NCBI GenBank assembly: GCA_030673645.1
Contig: DAOVIO010000077.1
Location: 1-18,026 of the forward strand
Origin: JAGLSB01 sp023135955
Lineage (GTDB): Bacteria; Bacteroidota; Bacteroidia; Bacteroidales; GCA-2748055
Direction of reading: 5' to 3'
DNA: 18,026 nucleotides
Notes under the pieces: generated by a model
Seen by the model: only the letters and a program-made list of their open reading frames with translations
The model's database searches: none
What the model was told of the DNA's origin: nothing
Made by a program: the position numbers and the translations under genes
Part shown: piece by piece, positions 1 through 9,382 of the stretch
How positions within the stretch are numbered: the stretch's first letter is position 1
How the letters are laid out: each line of letters begins with the position of its first letter

Positions 1-3000
1 ACCGCCGGTGATATTGCTAAGATCTACTGTATAAGATTCGCTGCTTTCCAATACAGCATCATCGCTGATAGTAACTATAATACTTTGGGTCTCACTGGCT
101 GTTCCTGCAAAAGTTAATGTGCCGGAGCTAGTAGTATAATCCGAGCCTGATAAGGCGGTGCCGTCTGTGGTGGTATAGTCTACATCAAAGCCGCCTGCTA
201 CTGCATTATTCAAGGTAACAGTGAACGTGGCTGTTCCATCTCCCTCGCCTACGCTTACATCATCGATCGTAATACTGCCTGGGTCGCCTCCTCCTGATTT
301 AATTTTACTCTTTCGGTTCGACCTCGAAGAATTTAGAGAAGCAGCCTTCTTGTCTAATGCAGTACATCCAACTGGATGATCCACCTCAATAAAATACGTA
401 AGATCTTCAACCGGCGGATTTGCATCAGTATAAGACGTAAGATTGCTAGGCATATTCTCAATATTTAACCAGCCGGCAATAGCATCGTATCTCCATATCT
501 CGTATGTTTCGATCGGGAAGCCTTCATAATGATCCCATATTAAATTCACCGATTCATCAAGTCCAACATTCATTGTTAAGTGCATGGTCTTATGGGGCTC
601 ACTTAGTTCTGATTCATTTCCACAATCATCTACAACAGACAAGCGATATCTCCATGAGCGAATAGTTGGATCTGCAATTGAGTCTACATACAAACTTAAG
701 CTATCAACATCGACACTTGCAATTACCTGATAATCTCCTTTAACCGAACTCTCCCTGTAAATATTATAATGCGATACATCTTCAGTAACAGACTTCTCCC
801 AAACAATCATATTCATTCCTGTTAATGTGTCAACTGTAACCAGACAAATTGGGTTAACGTCAGGTGGCTCTTGTGTTACTACAGCATTCCCCACCCCTTT
901 ACATCCCGCCTCATCTGTAACCGTCACGTCATAAGATCCTGCAATCAGGTTACTGATAGTAGGAGTATTCTCACCACTTGACCAGCTATATTTATAAAAT
1001 GGATTCGGTGGACTTGCGGAAATGCTTATAGATCCGTTATCAGTAATTGTACAACCTGTACCCTGTATATCTGTAATAGTAACAACCGGAGCATCAATGT
1101 TGCTTACAATTACCGGTTCAACCATTTCACAACCTTTACCATCGATAACTGCAACCGAATAAACTCCTGCTGCAAGTCCATGTTCAATCTGGTAGATTCC
1201 TCCTGTCGACCATTGGTATGTAAATGGTTTGGTTCCACCACTAATTATAGCGACAGCACTTCCGTCCGCCCCTTCACAGGTAGCTGGAGTAATTACAGGA
1301 GATATTGCAATTTTCGAGGGCTGAAATACCTGGAAGCTACCTGCTCCCATGCAACCTTCAGAGTCTTCTACACTTACATTATAAATACCAGCTGCAAGGG
1401 TGTCAATGTCCTCTATTGATTCACCGTTTGACCAAAGGATATTATATGGAGCAATACCACCTGAAATAGAGATATCAATACTACCATTTTTCTCACCGTA
1501 ACATTCATTATTAATAACTCCAACAAGATCGATCTGTGGACCTCCGTCACTCTCAATATTAATAATTCCCTGTGCATAACAGCCCTCACTATCGATCACA
1601 TTTACATAATTTGAACCTGGAGGAAGGCTATTAGTAATACTCTCCGTTTCTCCATTTGACCAAACATAAGTATAGGGTTCAAAGCCTCCTGTTGCAGATA
1701 CTTCTGCGCTTCCATCCGGAATACCGCATGTGGATGGACTCAATTGGTTAACTGTAACCTCTATGGCTTCTCCAATTGATACTTTCTCGGTAGTAGTGCA
1801 TCCTGTTTCATCGGTTACTGCAACTGTATATGTTCCAATATCAAGACCGGTGGCGGTACTATCGTTTTGTCCGTCTGACCAAAAGTACTGGAATGGACCC
1901 GAAAGATTCGTTACAGATACTTTTGCCCATCCATCTGTTGTATCGCAATAGGCACCTTTTGTGGTAACATCCAATATAGGTTGCGGAGTAATTGGGACAT
2001 CGATATTTTCAAAATCATTACAACCGGCTATCTGACTTACAATGTAGGTCACCAAATTATTACCCGAATCATCAAACAACCATTTAAAACTCTCATAATC
2101 TTCAGTTGTATAAACATCAGGGACTAAATCTCCGGTTAGATCCCATCCACGTGAAGATGCAGGTGCAATGTTCATACTGCTATCAATAAGTATAGTTGAA
2201 TCTCCTAAACAAGTAGGAGATGAATATACATTAAACGTGGGTGTAACACAGAAAAATTCGTAGGATCCAATATCAGGTTTGGTGGCATCTCTCAATACAG
2301 AGTCAGCATCATATAATACTTCGGGAAGCGGAGTGCCCTTTTCGTGAAGGGCAGCCTGCATACTGTGAAGATCCGAATCGGAATAGAAAAGGGGATCCAC
2401 AGAAATTGAACTGGCATCTTTTAAGTTCGATGCTTTAAGCTCATCCAGGTTTGTACAATACGTCCCACCCCAATAGGCCAGATTAGTCCCGGTAGAATAA
2501 AAATTATTAAAATCAGATGCATCAACATCATTTCCATCATTTACATAATATGCATAGCCCCCCCCGGAGTTTGAAGCCACATTGTTCAACAAATTCAAGT
2601 GTAAATTTGCATCCCGCACATAAATTGCTCTACCGCTGGAGGTACTGGTTGAGGAAATATGAGCACTATTATTATAAATATTAATGTTCTCACAGTAGTG
2701 GAAATATAATCCATATGAAGTATAACTTCCACCAACGTGTACACTATTATTACTTACTAACCCAATAAAAGGATCGGTAGCCTTACAATTATTTAGATAG
2801 ATACCATACTGGGTATTACTACTATTAATAATATTCCCCGATACTTCAAAATTTTGAATACAATACTCCATCTGAATACCTTCAAAACTGGAATATTCCT
2901 TATTAAAAATGATATTGTTGAGAACCTTAGGGGAATCATGATATTTTAACAGGATACCAGTATTATAAGGCTCGTTTATAGTATTTCCAATTATCCTTGT

Positions 3001-6000
3001 TTTGGCCAGATGATTATTCGCATCCCCATAAAAATAAAGCGCGGAATTTCCTTTTGTAAATGTATTGTCCTTAATAAGAATGTTGTCAGAGATGAGATCA
3101 TAACCTTTAATAATTGCATTAGAATTATTAGCAGCAGAGAATCGGTTATTTACTATATTGAAGTTTTCTGTAAACCCGATTATTGCCATTGGTCTACCAG
3201 CTGATGTGCCTGTAGCAGACACCGTTAGGTTACGAAATGTTATGTTATCAACACCTTTAAACACAAAAATGTTTGGCTCATCGCTAGAGGTTGAGAAATG
3301 AATAATCACATCTTCCGGATTTCCGCTTTCAGATTCAATCACTATGCTGTCTGTGGCACTTGCACCCGGAATTTCATATACTGTGCTAATTATCTCATTG
3401 AACTCCTGCGACTTAAGCTGGAATGTTACCGGGCCTGAAATTCCCCTGGTCTGCAAACTGTCAAAGGCTTCATCCACAGTAGTATAATCTCCGGATTCTC
3501 CAACCGAATATGTTCCACTGGGAATAGGTGACCTGGTTAAAATAAATTCATCTGCACCAATATCGGGAGGGTCAGAACGAGCTCCCCCATCAAAATCAGT
3601 AGTTATTCCTGTGCTTCCAGTGATTCCCATTCCATCGAGAAATGAACTGTTTATATGAAGATCGTCTTCAGCGACATAATTAGGATTCACAGAAATGGAA
3701 TTCTGATCCATATCCACATTACTTGTTTGATGATCAATCAGCCGGCCATGATCCCCATCCCATTTTATTAGGATTTTTCGGGCAGCAAAAAGGCAATTGT
3801 AATCACTTAAGTCAATCGCTGATGGGGTGGCATTATTTATAGCTCTTCCATATCCAAAGTTGGAAAATATATTATTCAGTAAATTAATATGTGAACCGCC
3901 TGAATTTGCATAGGCCTCAGCTTCAATATTGGTATTTGAACTTAGAATATTTACGGTATTATGATAAAGATTACACCAGTTGGCATTGTTTGTAAAGATG
4001 CCCGCAGGAGTGACATTAGCTCCACCAACGGTCACAAAATTATTTGCGATAAGAGAAGGAAAAGACTCATTAGCAGTACAGGAATTGATGTAAATACCTG
4101 TGTACAGACCATGATTATTATCAATTTTATTCCCATGAATCTTAAAATCGTTAGTAACAGTATTTAATGATATTCCTGAATATGATGAACTGGCTCCGGT
4201 TGATGTGCTTATTTTGTTGCCGCTAATTACAGGTTTATTTTCATGCTGCAGCCAGATTCCTGCATAATATTGTTCATTAAAAATGTTATTCACAAAAGAC
4301 AAGTTTTGTCCATATCGATTATCAACCCCATCAAAATAGATCCCTCCATATCCATTATTAATAGTGTTGCCAACAAAATGAATGTGATTAAGAATATCAT
4401 CCTTACTTTCGATTGCATTGTCTGATCCGGATCTACCAGCTCCGATTATTGAACAATCAATAATACTATCATATTGACAATAGCCCATAAAGTCGATTAC
4501 CGTTCCATTTGTTGTGTTTTCAGCAACAATTCTAAGGTCTTTGATTGTAATAAAAGAGGCTCTGTTCAATCCGAGGGTCTGATCACCTGTGTAGGTTCCT
4601 GAATATGAAATGATCGCTTGTGCTGAATTCGCCGGGTCCGACTGAAAAGTCACCCTGTTATCATTGTCGGTTCCACCATAATGTGTGGGATATATCTTTT
4701 CGTTAAAAGTTGCATCATCCCTAAGATTAAATGTAACTGGTGCTGAAACACCCTGAATGCCAAGTGCTACAAGGGCATCATATATAGTAGCATAATTGGG
4801 TGATGTTCCCCCAATAGTATAGGTTCCGGCAAGGGGAGAACCAACAGCAGCAAATTCATTTGCCCCAATGCTTGGAGTGGCTGTTCGGTCAATCCCGTCA
4901 AAATCAAGAGGTACATCAGATGTCAGATCTACACCAGTAGCCGCAAGCCAGTTAGAACGAGCATGTAAATCATCTGCTGCAACAAATGCTGGAGGAACTG
5001 AAAGAGAACCGGTTTCTCCTGTCGCAACTACAATTTCCTCCAAATGTGTACAGTAAGTATCACCCCATCGCATAAGATAGTTGCCATTGCCATTGTAATT
5101 ATTATGACCAATATTGTCAACATAAGCAATATTATCAGAGTATATGCAATATCCTGATGTGTGGTTAGAAAAATTATTATTCTGTATATCTAGAGCATCA
5201 GTATCAGCACTTCCTCCTAAAATATTCATACTATAGGAATTGGCATTCTGGTCACCTCTGTGATAAATTGTATTATGATAAAAACGAATGTTTTTTGAAT
5301 CTTCGACTCGTATACCCGGAGCCCCATTATCATCTAAATTCACCTTGATCATATTATTAGCAACCAGACCCCTCTGGTCACCAATAGGATCACCAACACA
5401 TTTATAAATCCTTAATGCACCATCATTTACTCCTGGTTGAGTTATATCAAATTTGTTGTTCAAAATCCGGAAGCCTCCTGTTATTTCACTCATAGATATA
5501 CATTGACGATCATGGTGCTGGTCTTGAGTAAAAGTATTGCCACTTATTATTGGAGCAATAATTTTCCCGATACTTAGGGTTCGTTCACGTTGATTAATAA
5601 AGGTGTTATTTGTAATCTCAATCCCTGTAAGTTTAACGGTTCCCCCACCAAAACCTATCGCAACCTCACCCTGAGAAAAATAATTACTATCGATCTTTAT
5701 ATCATAAATCCCCTGATCAGAGGAGGCCATTATAGCCCCTCTTGTCTCGTAATAATCCCACTGTGGTTTGCTAAAAAACAGATTGTTACTAAGAGTAATA
5801 TTATTCGCCTGATTATTAAATGTCATTATTCCACAATTATAATAGTTTGTTGATAATGTTGAGTTCATGGTCATATCCTGGAAAATAATATGGCTGGCAC
5901 CATCAAAGGACACAATATGATTTACAGTATCATAACCAGTGTGCTGAATAATAACATCTGATGGAATCCCGGTTTCAGATTGAAAGGTAATTGTGTTATT

Positions 6001-6294
6001 ATCGCTGGATCCGGAAATTGCTGTAATGATGAATGATTCATCATAAGTTGCTGATGCTACATCAATAACAACTGCACCACTTACACCACGATTAATCAAA
6101 GTGTCTACTGCTTCATTAAAGGATAAAAAATTGTTATTTGTGCCAGGATTAAAAGCTCCTCCCGAAGGATTTATCGTATAATTACCAGAAATGTCTAAAA
6201 TTTGGGCGTTTGCTTGAATGGAAACAATACATAACAGAATAACCATAGTAATTGTCCCAAAAATGAATTTGAAGTTTAGTACAAGTGATTTCAT
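1..6294 (-). CDS. Giant secreted beta-helix / SprB-repeat / Calx-beta surface protein (3' end outside window)
   Basis: The frame is open from the ATG at 6294 to the window edge (2098 codons, no stop); I checked the frame at seven points. Residues 1-30 are a signal peptide ending ...QANA before Gln31. Three homologous modules follow (about 35-485, 488-920, 925-1340). Each opens with G-x-Y-[TS]-[IV] and a GV/GISG-V strand, continues with Asn-rich rungs such as NNITLSNN and NILIKDNTF typical of right-handed parallel beta-helices, and closes with a DDLH...IGA-EF type motif. A PKD-like stretch (about 1341-1438) leads into five SprB repeats (starting near 1440, 1511, 1582, 1661 and 1735; core G-G-x-x-P-[YF]-x-[YI]-x-W-S-x-G, then G-x-Y-x-V-x-V-x-D-x-x-G-C). 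Two Fn3-like domains (about 1806-1995) and a Calx-beta domain (SVGEGDGTATFTVTL, from about 2003) follow. Such proteins are usually exported by type IX secretion and act as adhesins or polysaccharide-binding surface proteins; the sorting tail would lie outside the window, so that is inference. It has its own upstream gap and promoter candidate. Confidence 0.9.
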   Translation of the reverse strand, partial: MKSLVLNFKFIFGTITMVILLCIVSIQANAQILDISGNYTINPSGGAFNPGTNNNFLSFNEAVDTLINRGVSGAVVIDVASATYDESFIITAISGSSDNNTITFQSETGIPSDVIIQHTGYDTVNHIVSFDGASHIIFQDMTMNSTLSTNYYNCGIMTFNNQANNITLSNNLFFSKPQWDYYETRGAIMASSDQGIYDIKIDSNYFSQGEVAIGFGGGTVKLTGIEITNNTFINQRERTLSIGKIIAPIISGNTFTQDQHHDRQCISMSEITGGFRILNNKFDITQPGVNDGALRIYKCVGDPIGDQRGLVANNMIKVNLDDNGAPGIRVEDSKNIRFYHNTIYHRGDQNANSYSMNILGGSADTDALDIQNNNFSNHTSGYCIYSDNIAYVDNIGHNNYNGNGNYLMRWGDTYCTHLEEIVVATGETGSLSVPPAFVAADDLHARSNWLAATGVDLTSDVPLDFDGIDRTATPSIGANEFAAVGSPLAGTYTIGGTSPNYATIYDALVALGIQGVSAPVTFNLRDDATFNEKIYPTHYGGTDNDNRVTFQSDPANSAQAIISYSGTYTGDQTLGLNRASFITIKDLRIVAENTTNGTVIDFMGYCQYDSIIDCSIIGAGRSGSDNAIESKDDILNHIHFVGNTINNGYGGIYFDGVDNRYGQNLSFVNNIFNEQYYAGIWLQHENKPVISGNKISTSTGASSSYSGISLNTVTNDFKIHGNKIDNNHGLYTGIYINSCTANESFPSLIANNFVTVGGANVTPAGIFTNNANWCNLYHNTVNILSSNTNIEAEAYANSGGSHINLLNNIFSNFGYGRAINNATPSAIDLSDYNCLFAARKILIKWDGDHGRLIDHQTSNVDMDQNSISVNPNYVAEDDLHINSSFLDGMGITGSTGITTDFDGGARSDPPDIGADEFILTRSPIPSGTYSVGESGDYTTVDEAFDSLQTRGISGPVTFQLKSQEFNEIISTVYEIPGASATDSIVIESESGNPEDVIIHFSTSSDEPNIFVFKGVDNITFRNLTVSATGTSAGRPMAIIGFTENFNIVNNRFSAANNSNAIIKGYDLISDNILIKDNTFTKGNSALYFYGDANNHLAKTRIIGNTINEPYNTGILLKYHDSPKVLNNIIFNKEYSSFEGIQMEYCIQNFEVSGNIINSSNTQYGIYLNNCKATDPFIGLVSNNSVHVGGSYTSYGLYFHYCENINIYNNSAHISSTSTSSGRAIYVRDANLHLNLLNNVASNSGGGYAYYVNDGNDVDASDFNNFYSTGTNLAYWGGTYCTNLDELKASNLKDASSISVDPLFYSDSDLHSMQAALHEKGTPLPEVLYDADSVLRDATKPDIGSYEFFCVTPTFNVYSSPTCLGDSTILIDSSMNIAPASSRGWDLTGDLVPDVYTTEDYESFKWLFDDSGNNLVTYIVSQIAGCNDFENIDVPITPQPILDVTTKGAYCDTTDGWAKVSVTNLSGPFQYFWSDGQNDSTATGLDIGTYTVAVTDETGCTTTEKVSIGEAIEVTVNQLSPSTCGIPDGSAEVSATGGFEPYTYVWSNGETESITNSLPPGSNYVNVIDSEGCYAQGIINIESDGGPQIDLVGVINNECYGEKNGSIDISISGGIAPYNILWSNGESIEDIDTLAAGIYNVSVEDSEGCMGAGSFQVFQPSKIAISPVITPATCEGADGSAVAIISGGTKPFTYQWSTGGIYQIEHGLAAGVYSVAVIDGKGCEMVEPVIVSNIDAPVVTITDIQGTGCTITDNGSISISASPPNPFYKYSWSSGENTPTISNLIAGSYDVTVTDEAGCKGVGNAVVTQEPPDVNPICLVTVDTLTGMNMIVWEKSVTEDVSHYNIYRESSVKGDYQVIASVDVDSLSLYVDSIADPTIRSWRYRLSVVDDCGNESELSEPHKTMHLTMNVGLDESVNLIWDHYEGFPIETYEIWRYDAIAGWLNIENMPSNLTSYTDANPPVEDLTYFIEVDHPVGCTALDKKAASLNSSRSNRKSKIKSGGGDPGSITIDDVSVGEGDGTATFTVTLNNAVAGGFDVDYTTTDGTALSGSDYTTSSGTLTFAGTASETQSIIVTISDDAVLESSESYTVDLSNITGG

Positions 6295-6326
6295 GGGCAA
6301 GATTTTATTAAGTTTAATTAATATCT

Positions 6327-6334
6327 CAAATATA
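6327..6334 (-). promoter_or_regulatory. Candidate -7 element for the giant surface-protein gene
   Basis: Read on the minus strand this is TATATTTG, a full match to the Bacteroidota -7 consensus TAnnTTTG, about 32 nt before the ATG at 6294. No TTG is present at the usual 19-21 nt upstream; a 14-bp palindrome occupies that place instead, which could mean dependence on an activator or chance. Confidence 0.4.
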
Positions 6335-6344
6335 TAAGTCGCCA

Positions 6345-6358
6345 GACAGACCTCTGTC
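6345..6358. promoter_or_regulatory. 14-bp palindrome over the -33 region, possible operator
   Basis: GACAGA-CC-TCTGTC has perfect 6-bp arms around a 2-bp centre. It begins 10 bp upstream of the -7 candidate, where a transcription factor would contact the promoter. CCAGA (6342-6346) and TCTGG (6361-6365) form a second, overlapping inverted pair. No regulator gene in the window can be linked to it. Confidence 0.3.
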
Positions 6359-6692
6359 CTTCTGGGTTCTATACATGGGCATTGAGTACTTTGCACGCGG
6401 AAAAGGTCATTAAGTTACAATGTTTATATATTAATGTCTAGTTTTTTTGATTAGATGTTGCATTTTTCTCTTGAATAATTCTGGCTATTTATGCATTCTC
6501 CTTTTATAGAACTTAGAAGATGAGGTTAAATCATTAGGATTCGGCTACATATAAGTATCAGGAAAAAACTTCCAAGAGCTTGATCTTTAATAAATCGCAT
6601 ATGATAATATCATGCCTTGCAGGCTTCTATAATTATGAAGACTTATTTAGAACTAATTAATACTATAAGGTACTTTTGAAATAAGGGTTTTT

Positions 6693-6723
6693 AAAAAAAA
6701 ACTCTTCATTCAATTTCGAGTTT
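6693..6723 (-). terminator. Weak terminator candidate after the caspase-like gene
   Basis: On the minus strand AAACTC (6723-6718) pairs with GAGTTT (6704-6699) across a 13-nt loop, and a run of T (6700-6693) follows. The stem is short and AT-rich, so efficiency is doubtful. A second AT hairpin, TTTGATT-TT-AATCAAA at 6721-6736, lies just before it. Confidence 0.3.
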
Positions 6724-6754
6724 GATTAAAATCAAATAAATATCATTGACATTA

Positions 6755-8971
6755 TTACTCGAAATCTCCAAGTGGCAGATTCATCCTCTGTACTATTTCA
6801 ATATAACGAGGTTCATCATGGTAAGGTCTGAAAAATGGCAGTACTCCAATATATGGCAGATCAGGATCACCCCTGATATACATTTTTTCAAGCCAGTCTA
6901 ACATTTTATCAGCATTGCCGGCATACCCATATATCGTAGCTACATGTTGAGCAGATATAAAACTTGAACTCTCCGTCAAAGCATTAGCCGTGGCATTCAA
7001 GGCTTTTTTGAACCCCGATTTTCCATATTCTTCTGTTAATGTTTTTACTACCGATTCATCCGCAACTTGACTGAGTAACTTCTTCAATTCATTAACAGCT
7101 AAATCATGTTTTCCTGTTTCTGCATAACACTGCAAAAGTATGACCATCAGTAATGGATTATTTGGCGTCATCATTTGAAGTTGGCTCATTTTTTCTATGC
7201 TTAAATCGTATTTTGATTCAATCATTAGTTCTACTCCCGCCAGCACTTGAATTATGTAATTATATGGGTCTATTTCCAGGGCATGCTTCATGGTTTCTCT
7301 CATTTCATCAGATCTTTTTAGGCACATAAGCATATGAGAGTAATAGGCCCAGGCTTCGGAATAATTTGGGTTTATTTCAAGGCAGTGTTTAAAAGATTCT
7401 TCAGCGCCTTCCCAATCAAAATTTGTCCATACTTTCATTACAGCATCAAAAAAATATACTTCTGCATTTTCACTGTCAAGCTCAAATGCTTTAGACATAT
7501 ATTCTTTCATTTTTGGATTTGCTTCATCAGGAGAGACATAATCCATTTGCTTTAGAACGCCCCAAACACCTACCATACCGGCATAAGCCGGAGCATATTC
7601 CGGGTCAATTTCTGCTGACTTTTGAAAGTAGTCAAGAGCAGCTTCCTGACTCTCACGTGTTAAGGAAAATACATGAGACTTTCCAGTTAGATAGGCTTGA
7701 TAGGCTTCAGGATTAACTTGTCTCACATTACTTAGTTTACTTTCCTGCTCGGATGATAAAGTAAGTTGAATTTCATTAGCAACAGTTTTAATAACCTCGT
7801 TATAAAGATTAAAAACGTTACTAATATCAGAATCAAAAGTTTTTGACCACAATTGTTTTTCTTCAGGGAAAGCACTAAATAATTTAAGGTGGAGCCTGAT
7901 ATTATCCTGAATTCTAATTATCGATGCTTCCATAATCGCATCAACATCTAATTCATAAGCTATTTCCTGGATTGTCTTTTGAGTTTTAGTGTAACCGAAG
8001 GTCGATGTTTTTGATATTACTCTGATAGTACCGAGTTTACCAATTTCACTAATTATAGCATCCTGCATACCCAGTGCCAGATATGCCTGACTTTCATCCT
8101 CTGAATAATTCGAAAAGGGTAAGACAGCCATAGACTTTATTTCGGGTGAAGCTGTTCTATTAGATTTTATTGCGCTATTATCAATTACTGGATTGGCATC
8201 TAAATTTTTTGATTCTTGTATTGACAATTCTGCGTCTGCATTGAAATAAAAATCTCCTAAAAGGGAAGTTGTTTCCCAGGGAGTCTGTTGATTTTTAGTT
8301 TGTTCCTGAACTTTAGCTCTTACTCTTTTAAAAAAATCTTCAATTTTAAGATTCGGGATGCTCATACATTGTATCAGGGCAGAAGTATAAGGACTGTTTT
8401 CTCTATAACCATCTGATGCTGTTCTTCCAGGTGATGTTGCATAAGCAATTAATGACCCTCTTGGAGCATCCATGAACGTTAATCCATGTCCGGTAGCTGC
8501 CCTCGACCAGCTTCTCTCAAAGGGATTATCACGACATGCGTCCAGGATAATAATATTCATATTATTCTGAGCTTCTTCCATTTTTCCAAAAATTCTGTCC
8601 GCTCGTACACAATTGTATTCAACATCCGATTCTGAACTCAAAATAGCATCAACTGGAATTAGATAATTATAACCTTTTGCCTGAATACCATGACCTGCAT
8701 AAAAGAATAATCCTACATCATAATATTTTAACTTATTTCCAAAATCATCAATGGCCTCTGTCATCTTGGCTTGAGTTAAATTCTCATATCTAATCACTTT
8801 AAATCCGAAATTCTTAAGTGATTGTTCCATAGATTTTGCATCATTTTCAGGATTGGAAAGAGTACTGGTTCGATAATTGCCGTTACCGATTACGAGTGCC
8901 AGGCGGCGCTCCTGTGAATTGGCAGAAAAAAAGAAAAACGACAACATTAGAACTAAAATTGACTTTTTCAT
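6755..8971 (-). CDS. Exported caspase-like (peptidase C14) protein with TolB-like domain and TPR repeats
   Basis: 738 residues. Residues 1-20 form a signal peptide (KK, hydrophobic core, SANSQ), so the protein should work in the periplasm or outside. The caspase-like domain (about 22-245) opens with RRLALVIGNGNY; the catalytic dyad is readable as His94 in FFYAGHG and Cys146 in IILDACRDNPF, both typical of bacterial metacaspase-like C14 proteins. Residues about 278-410 match the TolB/FlgO-like domain often seen beside CadC or adenylate cyclase domains (MAVLPFSNYS, then ISKTSTFGY, then LWSKTFD). From about 423 to 700 come TPR-like helical pairs (for example ALDYFQKSAEIDPEYAPAY), and the C-terminus has the FxRPYxDEPRYxEIVQRMNLP tail usual for this TolB-TPR family. 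Arg/Lys-directed proteolysis is a plausible activity but the substrate is unknown. The gene stands alone. Confidence 0.85.
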   Translation of the reverse strand: MKKSILVLMLSFFFFSANSQERRLALVIGNGNYRTSTLSNPENDAKSMEQSLKNFGFKVIRYENLTQAKMTEAIDDFGNKLKYYDVGLFFYAGHGIQAKGYNYLIPVDAILSSESDVEYNCVRADRIFGKMEEAQNNMNIIILDACRDNPFERSWSRAATGHGLTFMDAPRGSLIAYATSPGRTASDGYRENSPYTSALIQCMSIPNLKIEDFFKRVRAKVQEQTKNQQTPWETTSLLGDFYFNADAELSIQESKNLDANPVIDNSAIKSNRTASPEIKSMAVLPFSNYSEDESQAYLALGMQDAIISEIGKLGTIRVISKTSTFGYTKTQKTIQEIAYELDVDAIMEASIIRIQDNIRLHLKLFSAFPEEKQLWSKTFDSDISNVFNLYNEVIKTVANEIQLTLSSEQESKLSNVRQVNPEAYQAYLTGKSHVFSLTRESQEAALDYFQKSAEIDPEYAPAYAGMVGVWGVLKQMDYVSPDEANPKMKEYMSKAFELDSENAEVYFFDAVMKVWTNFDWEGAEESFKHCLEINPNYSEAWAYYSHMLMCLKRSDEMRETMKHALEIDPYNYIIQVLAGVELMIESKYDLSIEKMSQLQMMTPNNPLLMVILLQCYAETGKHDLAVNELKKLLSQVADESVVKTLTEEYGKSGFKKALNATANALTESSSFISAQHVATIYGYAGNADKMLDWLEKMYIRGDPDLPYIGVLPFFRPYHDEPRYIEIVQRMNLPLGDFE

Positions 8972-9382
8972 TTTCTGGAATTTTTAATGAATTAATATTC
9001 ACATTACCTACTCTATTTCAAAGAAAAAAATAACGAAATGACATATGAAATACTTCATTTCACTAAAATTAATCTTGTAAGTTACGTAATTAGCTGTTGA
9101 ATGTCAAGAGTTTATATGAAATGTAAATTTTCCGTTGAGGGGCGCATGTTTTATAGACCTGCCGGGGTAATGAATTAGAAAGCATTGCTATCGTAAATCA
9201 AAATATTATCCAACAAGATATTGCAGTCCTTATGGGGGCCTGAAAATATGATTTTGACTTATATATTGGGACAATTAAAATGGATTCCTTAATTTTGTTT
9301 TAGAATATTCAATATATCATTGTATATGAAGATTATAGATGACGTTTATCCTTATTGAGTAAATGAATTTTATAAACGAGTC
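8972..9382. other. Divergent intergenic region
   Basis: This 411-bp AT-rich region lies between the caspase-like gene (minus) and the radical SAM gene (plus). A good promoter candidate faces right (9266-9297). Facing left, TTG (9107-9105) and TAACTTAC (9084-9077) with a 20-nt spacer are only a partial match to the Bacteroidota consensus. I see no small gene, tRNA or clear structured RNA. Confidence 0.5.
9266..9297 (+). promoter_or_regulatory. Bacteroidota-type promoter candidate for the radical SAM gene
   Basis: TTG at 9266-9268 and TAATTTTG at 9290-9297 are separated by 21 nt, matching the TTG / TAnnTTTG pattern of the Bacteroidota primary sigma factor. The ATG follows 85 nt after the -7 element. 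Confidence 0.45.

Larger units (their letters stand above)
6295..6754. other. Intergenic region between caspase-like gene and giant gene
   Basis: This 460-bp AT-rich gap separates two genes on the minus strand. It holds a weak terminator-like structure at the right end, the promoter candidate and palindrome at the left end, and no convincing coding sequence in between. It suggests that the two genes are separate transcription units. Confidence 0.6.

Noticed and set aside
1180..5853. Several short plus-strand open frames
   Set aside because: All lie antisense to the continuous giant gene and show no recognisable domains or signal peptides.
6294..6755. Caspase-like gene and giant gene as one operon
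   Set aside because: A 460-bp gap with a terminator-like hairpin and a separate promoter candidate lies between them.
6755..8971. Caspase-like protein as an anti-phage effector
   Set aside because: The signal peptide places it outside the cytoplasm and no other defence gene is nearby.
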